A DNA stretch of 5,596 nucleotides from NCBI GenBank assembly GCA_024643445.1, contig JAHEMX010000272.1, positions 1-5,596 of the forward strand. The letters run 5' to 3'. This document shows positions 1 through 5,275 of this stretch, piece after piece. This DNA comes from Desulfobulbaceae bacterium (lineage in GTDB: Bacteria; Desulfobacterota; Desulfobulbia; Desulfobulbales; Desulfocapsaceae). The translations under genes and the position numbers were made by a program. Positions within the stretch are counted from its first letter, which is position 1. Each line of letters starts with the position of its first letter. Below the pieces are notes generated by a model. The model was not told the DNA's origin. It saw only the letters and a program-made list of their open reading frames with translations, and did no database searches.

Positions 1-565
1 GGATTATGGAATTACCAGAGAAGAGGCCCTTGGTCTGGTGCACCGGCATCTGCAGAACCAGAATATGATCAATCATAGTCTGGCAGCAGAGGCTGTCCTT
101 GGCGCCCTGGCTGAGAAACTTGGCGAAGATGTGATGAAATGGCGCCTGGCCGGACTCCTGCATGATCTGGATGCGGAAAGCCAGCCTGATCTCGCAACGC
201 ATACGCAAGAGACTGTTGAAATCCTGAGCAGCCTGGGGGTGGATGGCGAGATTATTGAAGCCATCAGGCTTCATAATCCGCAAGCGTATCCCGGTGCGGT
301 CCGCACAACCTCGATGCAGCATGCCCTTGCCGCCGGAGAAACGGTTACCGGCCTTGTTGTCGCGGCAGCTCTCGTTAATCCAGCCAAAAAACTTTCCGCA
401 GTCAAGGCCAAATCGGTAAAAAAACGCTATAAGGAAAAGGCCTTTGCCCGCGGTGCAAACCGGGAAACCATTGCAGAATGTGAACTGCTTGGGATACCGG
501 TACCTGAATTCTGCGAACTCGCCCTTTCAGCCATGCAGAATATAGCCGGTGACATCGGTCTGTAG
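1..565 (+). CDS. HD-domain predicted metal-dependent phosphohydrolase (COG2316-like), 5' end cut by window
   Basis: The reading frame is open from base 2 to the TAG at 563-565, giving 187 visible residues. A GTG at 38-40 could be taken as a start. However, the residues before it (DYGITREEALGLV) match the usual N-terminus of this family, so the true start lies at or just before the window edge. Base 1 is G and could be the end of an ATG. HD-superfamily metal ligands are visible: His25 in NHSLAAEA and the His54-Asp55 pair in LLHDLD, with further histidines in THTQ and RLHN. The conserved C-terminal half follows (TGLVVAAALV, KSVKKRYKEKAFARGANRE, ending GDIGL). HD proteins usually hydrolyse phosphomonoesters or phosphodiesters; the substrate here is unknown. 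The Asp expected late in many HD proteins appears to be Glu (AAGETVTGL). It converges with the next gene, with 7 bp between stops and no clear terminator. Confidence 0.85.
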   Translation, partial: DYGITREEALGLVHRHLQNQNMINHSLAAEAVLGALAEKLGEDVMKWRLAGLLHDLDAESQPDLATHTQETVEILSSLGVDGEIIEAIRLHNPQAYPGAVRTTSMQHALAAGETVTGLVVAAALVNPAKKLSAVKAKSVKKRYKEKAFARGANRETIAECELLGIPVPEFCELALSAMQNIAGDIGL

Positions 566-572
566 AGGACTG

Positions 573-1106
573 TTATTCCTCGTCTTCGGGATCTTTTGAA
601 TCCCTGTCTATCTGGACAACTCCCTCGAAGAGAAGGTGGTCGATCCGCTCATCCAGAACAATCTCCTCATCTGAAGACAGCTCTGATACGAAAGCAAAGG
701 TTCCCTTGTCCCAGGTGAGAACCTCAAAAAACGCGTCTTTCACCTGATCCTTGAGATTCGCCTGGAGAACCGGCATTTGTACAAACCCTTTTTTCAAAAG
801 GATTTCCCCGAGTCGTTCCTTGTGTTTCTCATTCAGGTGAATTTTAAGACATTCATTCAACTGTTCGTCGGTAATAACTTCTTTATCAACCAGACGCCGG
901 CCCAGTTGTTTCTGCTGGGTGTGAAGGGTCCCCCAACTGAGCTTTCCCTTGGTAAAGAACAGGGTCGCCTTCTCGGGAGGGTTCAGGAGGATAAGCTTTC
1001 CGCTCAGCCGGGTGAAATAGAGAATCTGCAGGACGCTCTCAATGGTCAGAACCTGCAGCGAGCCCTGGAAGTCGACAGCCAATCTTTTCTTGGTATCATT
1101 TTGCAT
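573..1106 (-). CDS. DUF4388 (PATAN-type) protein with an internal PilB/GspE-N-like segment
   Basis: This is a 177-residue, probably cytoplasmic protein with no signal peptide or membrane segment. Residues ~13-62 carry the DUF4388/PATAN signature: FQGSL, then IESVLQILYFTRLSGKL, then ATLFFTKGKLSWG. Residues ~67-110 contain two LG..L...G/E-type units (LGRRLVDKEVITDEQL and RLGEILLKKGFV). These resemble the helical repeats at the N-termini of type II secretion/type IV pilus ATPases (MshEN-like). Residues ~115-141 (KDQVKDAFFEVLTWDKGTFAF) match the end of a DUF4388 domain, and the tail is acidic (DPEDEE). The family occurs in signalling proteins, often with receiver domains, and is thought to mediate protein interaction. 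No enzymatic residues are evident. The ATG start is preceded by a weak AAGG at suitable distance and by a good promoter about 100 bp upstream. The precise role is unknown. Confidence 0.85.
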   Translation of the reverse strand: MQNDTKKRLAVDFQGSLQVLTIESVLQILYFTRLSGKLILLNPPEKATLFFTKGKLSWGTLHTQQKQLGRRLVDKEVITDEQLNECLKIHLNEKHKERLGEILLKKGFVQMPVLQANLKDQVKDAFFEVLTWDKGTFAFVSELSSDEEIVLDERIDHLLFEGVVQIDRDSKDPEDEE

Positions 1107-1177
1107 AGTTATGCCTTGCCGCTCATTGGTTGCGTCTTCTCATTGATGATTTTCGGTGCCTGGAACCATATGGTGTG

Positions 1178-1206
1178 TTGGCATGCCCTGTATCCGCTTC
1201 AATTAT
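1178..1206 (+). promoter_or_regulatory. Candidate divergent plus-strand promoter
   Basis: TTGGCA (1178-1183, five of six matches to the -35 consensus), a 17 bp spacer and AATTAT (1201-1206, four of six) form a plausible promoter. Its -10 overlaps the -10 of the minus-strand DUF4388 promoter, so the two would compete. It is the best candidate to feed the orphan terminator at 1317-1366. The match is modest and could be chance. Confidence 0.3.
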
Positions 1207-1230
1207 ACGAATAAGATGTGTCGAAGTAAA
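1202..1230 (-). promoter_or_regulatory. Sigma70-type promoter for the DUF4388 gene
   Basis: On the minus strand, TTTACT (1225-1230, four of six matches to TTGACA) is followed by a 17 bp spacer and a perfect TATAAT (1202-1207). Transcription should start near 1195, leaving a leader of about 89 nt before the ATG at 1106. Two perfect palindromes, GGCATGCC (1180-1187) and ACCATATGGT (1165-1174), lie in the early transcribed region and could be operator sites. Confidence 0.6.
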
Positions 1231-1366
1231 TATATACCGGCGAAAAAAAAGAATTTAATCGTTACTCGGGGTCGGCAAAGGAGAACGGATTGCGATCGGT
1301 GTCGGCATCAGGCTGACCAAGGACCCCGCTACTTTCGTCTGACAGGGTCCTTGGCTTTTCTGCTTT
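1213..1366 (+). ncRNA. Possible small RNA ending at an orphan terminator
   Basis: This stretch lies between two minus-strand genes, has no convincing protein on the plus strand, and ends in a strong plus-strand intrinsic terminator. A candidate promoter sits just upstream, so a transcript of roughly 150 nt could be made. I recognise no known RNA family (not tRNA, 5S or an obvious 6S). The sequence includes repeated GTCGGCA motifs (1271-1277 and 1301-1307). The start is a guess from the promoter position. Confidence 0.25.
1317..1366 (+). terminator. Rho-independent terminator, plus strand
   Basis: A perfect 10 bp stem, CCAAGGACCC (1317-1326) with GGGTCCTTGG (1345-1354), encloses an 18 nt loop and is followed by C then TTTTCTGCTTTT (1356-1367). 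The T-tract lies on the plus-strand side, so termination is expected for rightward transcription, yet no plus-strand protein gene precedes it. Read leftward, the hairpin sits 28 nt after the stop of the isomerase gene but is followed by TCAGCCTGATG, without a U-run. It may still protect or end that mRNA. Confidence 0.65.
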
Positions 1367-1382
1367 TATCCGTCGCACCGTT

Positions 1383-2414
1383 TTAGAAATCAACCAGTTC
1401 AACATCAAAAACCATCACCGCGTTCGGCGGAATCGGACCTCTTCCTGCAGCACCGTAACCAAGTTGCGGCGGAATGATGAGAATACGTTTTTCACCTTTT
1501 TTCATCCCCAGGAAAGCCTCATCCCAGCCTTTGATAACCCGACCTGCGCCAACCGGGAATTTTATCGGTTCGCCACGGTCATAGGAACTGTCAAATTTCT
1601 GTCCGTTCAGCAGTTTGCCGGTGTAATGAGCGGTGACGGTGCTGTCCCTGGCCGGGGTTTCACTGCCGACGCCTTCCTGGACGACGACATACCTGAGACC
1701 GCTCGGCGTCGCTATGGCACCGGGGAATTGTTTTTCGATGAGCGCCTGCTGCGCTTCAGCTGCGGCGAGTTCCTTTTCAAGTTGTCTTTCTTTCATGGTA
1801 GAAAGCAGATTCTCGAAAGCGGCCTGATCGGTCTTGAACGCTTCTGCGGCCTTGCCGACCCGAATAATCTCGACATGCTCGATAACGTCATTTTGCTTGA
1901 TACTGTTGACGACATTCTGGCCAGTCACGACATGACCGAACACGGTGTGTTTGCCGTCCAGCCAGGGTGTCGGCACGTGGGTGATAAAAAACTGGCTGCC
2001 ATTGGTTCCCGGTCCGGCGTTGGCCATCGACAGTATTCCCGGCCGGTTGTGTATCAGGGTGGGGTCTATTTCATCAGGGAAGGTGTATCCCGGACCACCG
2101 CTGCCGGTGCCAAGGGGATCGCCACCCTGGATCATAAAATCAGGGATGACACGGTGAAACTTCAGACCGTCATAAAACCGGGTCCCTTTCTTGCCGGAAC
2201 CGCCGCCGAGTTCCTTGGTTCCTTCAGCCAGGCCGGCAAAGTTTGCCACGGTCAGTGGTGTTTTCTCAAACTCAAGAGCAAGAAGGATTTCACCTTTGTT
2301 TGTGATGATCTTCGCGTACAGGCCGTCGTTCAATTTTGCTTCTGCCATATTCAAGTCTCCGGTAATATATGCAAACAGGGCAATCAGTACCATAATAAGT
2401 GCTGATCTTTTCAT
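1383..2414 (-). CDS. Exported dual-family prolyl isomerase: cyclophilin domain followed by FKBP domain
   Basis: The product has 343 residues and catalyses peptidyl-prolyl cis-trans isomerisation, probably in the periplasm. Residues 1-26 form a Sec signal peptide (MKR, hydrophobic core, likely cleavage after AEA); there is no lipobox cysteine. Residues ~30-187 are a cyclophilin domain retaining the catalytic set: Arg88, Phe93, Met94 and Gln96 in FHRVIPDFMIQGGD, Phe143 in SQFFIT, and Trp151, Leu152 and His156 in PWLDGKH. Residues ~193-230 are a charged, Ala/Glu/Gln-rich, probably helical linker. Residues ~235-343 are an FKBP domain with all usual pocket residues: Tyr264, Phe274, Asp275, Phe286, Val293-Ile294, Trp297, Tyr320 and Phe336. 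The frame continues 48 codons further upstream. The ATG at 2412-2414 is preferred because AAAGGAG lies 5 nt before it and the signal peptide begins there. Single-domain enzymes of either family are common; the fusion is unusual. Confidence 0.93.
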   Translation of the reverse strand: MKRSALIMVLIALFAYITGDLNMAEAKLNDGLYAKIITNKGEILLALEFEKTPLTVANFAGLAEGTKELGGGSGKKGTRFYDGLKFHRVIPDFMIQGGDPLGTGSGGPGYTFPDEIDPTLIHNRPGILSMANAGPGTNGSQFFITHVPTPWLDGKHTVFGHVVTGQNVVNSIKQNDVIEHVEIIRVGKAAEAFKTDQAAFENLLSTMKERQLEKELAAAEAQQALIEKQFPGAIATPSGLRYVVVQEGVGSETPARDSTVTAHYTGKLLNGQKFDSSYDRGEPIKFPVGAGRVIKGWDEAFLGMKKGEKRILIIPPQLGYGAAGRGPIPPNAVMVFDVELVDF

Positions 2415-2419
2415 GGTTT

Positions 2420-2426
2420 CTCCTTT
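2420..2426 (-). promoter_or_regulatory. Ribosome-binding site fixing the isomerase start
   Basis: AAAGGAG on the minus strand, 5 nt (AAACC) before ATG 2414-2412, is a near-ideal Shine-Dalgarno site. It settles the start at the signal-peptide methionine rather than the upstream in-frame codons, which lie inside a repeat-like element. Confidence 0.85.
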
Positions 2427-2432
2427 AGTTAG

Positions 2433-2571
2433 AGCCTTATGCAAAATGAAAATTTTCGCCCGAAGTCGCGGCATGCGAAAAATTTTGCCATAGACATATA
2501 CAAGATATTCCGGGGATAAAATTTCAAGCATAACGCCGAGGTTGGGTGAAAAGACCATTTTGCAAGAGGCT
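2433..2571. repeat. MITE-like palindromic element with imperfect terminal inverted repeats
   Basis: The ends are inverted copies: AGCCTTATGCAAAATG (2433-2448) against the complement of 2556-2571, which reads AGCCTCTTGCAAAATG, giving 14 of 16 matches. Inside, AAAATTTTCGC (2449-2459) pairs with GCGAAAAATTTT (2475-2486) with one bulged A. The ~139 bp unit encodes nothing credible. The minus-strand frame through it is only an upstream extension of the isomerase frame. I see no clear target-site duplication. Its edge lies 6 bp from the isomerase ribosome-binding site, so it would be transcribed as a structured leader. That it is a dispersed genomic repeat is inference from structure; copy number cannot be seen here. 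Confidence 0.55.
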
Positions 2572-2600
2572 TCACCGTATCTGTTTTGTAAGCGTTGTTC

Positions 2601-2629
2601 TGACTACCCGATAGAACAGTTGTTGTCAA
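2601..2629 (-). promoter_or_regulatory. Candidate promoter/operator for the isomerase gene
   Basis: On the minus strand a perfect TTGACA (2624-2629) is followed by 17 bp and TAGTCA (2601-2606), a poor -10. An inverted repeat, TGTTCT (2596-2601) and AGAACA (2613-2618) separated by 11 bp, overlaps the spacer and -10 and could bind a regulator. A weak -10 with a perfect -35 suits an activator-dependent promoter, but this is speculative. The leader to the ATG would be about 180 nt and include the whole repeat element. Confidence 0.35.
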
Positions 2630-2668
2630 GGGGGGCAGCAAGAATCTGATCCGTCCGGCCGTTAGCAG

Positions 2669-2697
2669 TTGACGAGTAGTCTCTCAGGGGTTTTATT
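2669..2697 (+). promoter_or_regulatory. Sigma70-type promoter for waaA
   Basis: TTGACG (2669-2674, five of six), a 17 bp spacer and TTTATT (2692-2697, four of six) point rightward. Transcription would begin near 2704, about 70 nt before the waaA start. No better match is seen in this intergenic region. Confidence 0.45.
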
Positions 2698-2710
2698 GTG
2701 GGTTCCGCTG

Positions 2711-2740
2711 AGCGTTTGCATAACCTTGCCGCAAACGGCT
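2711..2740 (+). other. Stem-loop in the waaA leader
   Basis: AGCGTTTGC (2711-2719) pairs with GCAAACGGCT (2731-2740) through nine base pairs with one bulged G and an 11 nt loop. An alternative smaller hairpin, GCCG-CAAA-CGGC (2728-2739), shares the right arm, so the two are mutually exclusive. No T-tract follows, so it is not a terminator. It ends 33 nt before the waaA ATG. Confidence 0.4.
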
Positions 2741-2773
2741 AGAGTCAATCGGATTACAGGGTGACCATTATTG

Positions 2774-4075
2774 ATGATCTTCTACCAGCTTATCATAGCG
2801 CTGCTCTTCGCGCTCGTTTTTCCCCTTCTGCTTCTTTATGTTTTTCTTTCCGGGCGTCATCGAAGGGGACTGGCCGAACGTCTGGGGTGGTACCGGCTGC
2901 CGCAGCCTGACACAGTACCGTCATGCCGCATCTGGATTCATGCCGCCTCGATCGGCGAGATCAACGCCGCAAAAATCATTATTGAACATTTTCGCAGGAA
3001 GGAACCGGAAAGTCATTTTATCCTGACCACCATGACCATCCACGGCCGCGATTTTGCCCGATTGCAGCTGGGAGACGATATCTGCTGTTTTCTTGCTCCG
3101 CTCGATATCCCTTTGATCACCGATGTTGTGATAAAACGTATCAATCCTGATATCTATGTCTGTCTGGAGACGGAGTTGTGGCCACTGCTCATCTACAAGA
3201 TAAAACGCTTCGGGGCGGCGCTTGTTCTTCTGAACGGCAGACTTTCTGATCGTTCTATAACCCGCTACCGGAAGCTCAAGTTTTTTTTTGGCCCGGTCAT
3301 CAGGAATTTTGACCGGATTGGGGCCATAAGCGCCATCGACAGAGACCGTTTTCTCGAGCTTGATGCCGATCCGGGCCGGGTTACCATCACCGGCAATGTC
3401 AAGCATGACGTCATTCTGCCCGGCCGGCCGGATAGCATCCGGAACCACTGGCGGAACCTGCTGGCCCTTGATCCCCATACCCATCTTTTTGCCGCCGCCT
3501 CAACACACGCTCCCGAAGAAACGCTACTCACGCCGCTCTTGGAGAGGTTCAGCGCCATCCCGGATCACCTTTGCCTCCTCGCTCCTCGTCATCTTGACCG
3601 GTTGGGGGAGATTGAGCAGATGCTGCGGCAGCGGAAGATTTCCTTTGATCGACTGAGTGATTGTAAACAGGGGAAGAAGCGCTGTCATCGGCTGCTTGTC
3701 GTCGACACCTTCGGCGATCTGTCAGAGCTCTTTTCCGTGGTTTCCACGGTTTTCATGGGCGGCAGCCTGGCCGACTATGGCGGACATAACCCGATGGAGG
3801 CGGCAATCTGGAACAAGGCGGTGATCTTCGGCCCGCATATGCAGGATTTTGATGACGAGGCCCGTGGGCTTGCTGAGGCAGGCGGTGGGTTCCTTATCCA
3901 TTCGGTTGAAAAACTCGAACAATTGCTGCAGCGCTTTATTGACAATCCGGCTGAGCTTGCGGCAGCGGGCACCCAGGCAGGAGAGGTTGCCAGGAAGCAG
4001 CAGGGGATTGGAGAACTTCAGGCAGCGTTGATGCATCAGGCGATCTCCGCTGATAAACGGCATCGTTCTCCTTGA
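2774..4075 (+). CDS. waaA: 3-deoxy-D-manno-octulosonic acid (Kdo) transferase, GT30
   Basis: This inner-membrane enzyme transfers Kdo from CMP-Kdo to the lipid A precursor, the first step of LPS inner-core assembly. The 433-residue length is normal for the family. Residues ~4-25 form the single N-terminal membrane anchor. GLAERLG at 32-38 is the family's RxxERLG-type motif. WIHAASIGE (54-62) carries the presumed catalytic base Glu62, and ETELWP lies at 132-137. Further on come NGRLSDRS, GNVKHD, APRHLDR and DTFGDL. GGSLADYGGHNPMEAA (329-344) is the nucleotide-sugar-binding signature of the C-terminal GT-B domain. The ATG at 2774 is preferred over the adjacent TTG at 2771; AGGGTG (2758-2763) is a usable Shine-Dalgarno site. 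It is divergent from the isomerase and 74 bp ahead of xth. Whether it adds one or two Kdo residues cannot be read from sequence. Confidence 0.96.
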   Translation: MIFYQLIIALLFALVFPLLLLYVFLSGRHRRGLAERLGWYRLPQPDTVPSCRIWIHAASIGEINAAKIIIEHFRRKEPESHFILTTMTIHGRDFARLQLGDDICCFLAPLDIPLITDVVIKRINPDIYVCLETELWPLLIYKIKRFGAALVLLNGRLSDRSITRYRKLKFFFGPVIRNFDRIGAISAIDRDRFLELDADPGRVTITGNVKHDVILPGRPDSIRNHWRNLLALDPHTHLFAAASTHAPEETLLTPLLERFSAIPDHLCLLAPRHLDRLGEIEQMLRQRKISFDRLSDCKQGKKRCHRLLVVDTFGDLSELFSVVSTVFMGGSLADYGGHNPMEAAIWNKAVIFGPHMQDFDDEARGLAEAGGGFLIHSVEKLEQLLQRFIDNPAELAAAGTQAGEVARKQQGIGELQAALMHQAISADKRHRSP

Positions 4076-4149
4076 AGGGCGATGTGCCAGGCGATTATTC
4101 GATGTATCAAGCGGTTATTACCTGGTGGTAAACATAGAATCGGTGAATT

Positions 4150-4923
4150 ATGAGACTTGTTTCCTGGAATGTAAATGGACTGAGAGCCTTGTTCAAAAAG
4201 GATTTTGCCGGGATTGTTGCGTCAATGAGGCCGGATATTCTGGCCCTGCAGGAGACAAAACTGCAGGATGATCAACGTACTGCGGAGATGATTGACCTGG
4301 AAGGGTTCCAGTCCTTCTGGCATTACGCTTTGACAAAGAAAGGCTACAGCGGCGTGGCAACTTATGCCAGGCCTTCCCCGCAAAGCAGTCGCTGCGGTTT
4401 TGGGGTGGAGCGCTTTGATGCCGAAGGGCGTGTTATAGAGCTGGATTACGGCAGATTTGTACTGTTCAATGTCTATTTCCCAAACGGTCAACGTGACCAG
4501 GAGCGATTACAGTATAAACTGGATTTTTATCGTGATTTTTTCAATTATGCCGATCAGCTGCGAGCAGCGGGAAGGAGTCTGGTCATTACCGGCGATTTCA
4601 ATACCGCTCACAACGAAATTGATCTGAAAAATCCCCAGTCCAACAAGGATCGCTCCGGATTCCTGCGCATTGAGCGTGATGTGCTCGACGATATTGTCTC
4701 ACGGGGATACGTGGATACCTTCCGGTACTTTTATCCTGACACAGTAAAATACTCGTGGTGGAGCTATCGATTTAACGCCAGAAAGAATAATGCCGGCTGG
4801 CGCATTGACTATTTTTTTGTGACCAGGGATCTCCTCGAAAAAGAGATTGTGCGAGACGCCTTTATCCTCGACGACGTGCATGGCTCAGATCATTGTCCGG
4901 TAGGCATAGAACTTGCGTTGTAG
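4150..4923 (+). CDS. xth: Exodeoxyribonuclease III / AP endonuclease
   Basis: The 257-residue protein belongs to the endonuclease/exonuclease/phosphatase superfamily. It incises DNA at abasic sites and removes 3' blocking groups or 3' nucleotides in base-excision repair. The full catalytic set is visible: Asn7 in SWNVNG, Glu35 in LALQETK, Tyr109 in NVYFPNG, Asp149 and Asn151 in GDFNTAH, Asp220 in WRIDYF, and Asp247-His248 in GSDHCP. The length fits the ExoA/XthA family with no truncation. The ATG start has a weak GGTGA about 4 nt upstream and begins at the usual MRLVSWNVNG. It lies 74 bp after waaA on the same strand, without an intervening terminator, so read-through from waaA is likely. A convergent sulfatase remnant ends 39 bp beyond its stop. 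Confidence 0.96.
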   Translation: MRLVSWNVNGLRALFKKDFAGIVASMRPDILALQETKLQDDQRTAEMIDLEGFQSFWHYALTKKGYSGVATYARPSPQSSRCGFGVERFDAEGRVIELDYGRFVLFNVYFPNGQRDQERLQYKLDFYRDFFNYADQLRAAGRSLVITGDFNTAHNEIDLKNPQSNKDRSGFLRIERDVLDDIVSRGYVDTFRYFYPDTVKYSWWSYRFNARKNNAGWRIDYFFVTRDLLEKEIVRDAFILDDVHGSDHCPVGIELAL

Positions 4924-4962
4924 TCATAGTTGCCGCAATCGGTTGTTGGCTGACGACGCATA

Positions 4963-5259
4963 CTACCTTGACCGTTTGGAAGGCTCGTATGGATCAGGCG
5001 TGCCGAGTCGGATGGGTGGCTCCGCCGCCAAAGATCGCTGGAACTCCATCACCCGGGTCATTACGACGGGCAGAATCCAAGTGCTGTCGGGGGCAATGTC
5101 AAAGTCCTCCTTCGGGTCCTTAAGCAGGTTGTAGATGTGTGGAATGTTCAGCCGCTTCGGCGCGCCAAACATGCTGTCCAACTCTATGAAGTGAACCTTC
5201 CAGTCGCGCCACTTGTAGGCATAGAGGTCATCGCCTTTGTGTCCGTGTGCAACGCCGGG
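4963..5259 (-). pseudogene. Sulfatase C-terminal remnant, 5'-truncated
   Basis: The minus-strand frame is open from an in-frame TAA at 5260-5262 to a TAG at 4963-4965, 98 codons. It reads like the extreme C-terminus of arylsulfatases. GDDLYAYKWRDWKVHF is followed by a segment ending HIYNLLKDPKEDFDIAPDS and then by PPIRLGTPDPYEP, the typical closing motif. The catalytic N-terminal part (C/S-x-P-x-R formylglycine motif, metal ligands) is absent, and nothing upstream continues it; instead the stop of an amidohydrolase lies just 13 bp away. There is no ribosome-binding site and no good start codon. Recognisable homology begins at about 5236; the few residues before it (PGVAHGHK) may be junction sequence. 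The body itself has no internal stops or obvious frameshifts, suggesting a fairly recent deletion or recombination. Assignment to the sulfatase family is from recognised motifs, not a search. Confidence 0.7.
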
Positions 5260-5275
5260 TTAGGCTATGACGAGA

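Noticed and set aside
565..581. GAGGA/TCCTC hairpin spanning the convergent stop codons
   Set aside because: The stem is only 5 bp and no T-tract follows in either direction, so it is not a credible bidirectional terminator.
1259..1342. Short protein-like plus-strand stretch (GVGKGERIAIGVGIRLTKDP) ending at a TGA in the terminator loop
   Set aside because: It is open for only 27 codons after a stop, has no start codon, and overlaps the terminator; probably chance.
1156..1386. 76-codon plus-strand reading frame in the 1107-1382 gap
   Set aside because: It has no ribosome-binding site, runs through the terminator stem-loop and into the isomerase gene antisense, and has a low-complexity basic composition unlike a real protein.
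1464..2405. 313-codon plus-strand frame opposite the isomerase gene
   Set aside because: It is antisense shadow; the minus strand encodes two well-conserved domains with full active sites.
2474..2491. Sigma54-like TGGCAAAATTTTTCGCA on the minus strand
   Set aside because: The GG-GC spacing is one base too long and the sequence is explained by the internal hairpin of the repeat element.
2415..2558. 48-codon upstream extension of the isomerase frame
   Set aside because: It lies inside the palindromic element, precedes an excellent ribosome-binding site, and would bury the signal peptide.
4135..4140. TAGAAT as a -10 for an xth promoter
   Set aside because: It lies only 9 bp before the ATG and has no acceptable -35 at 15-18 bp; waaA-xth co-transcription is simpler.
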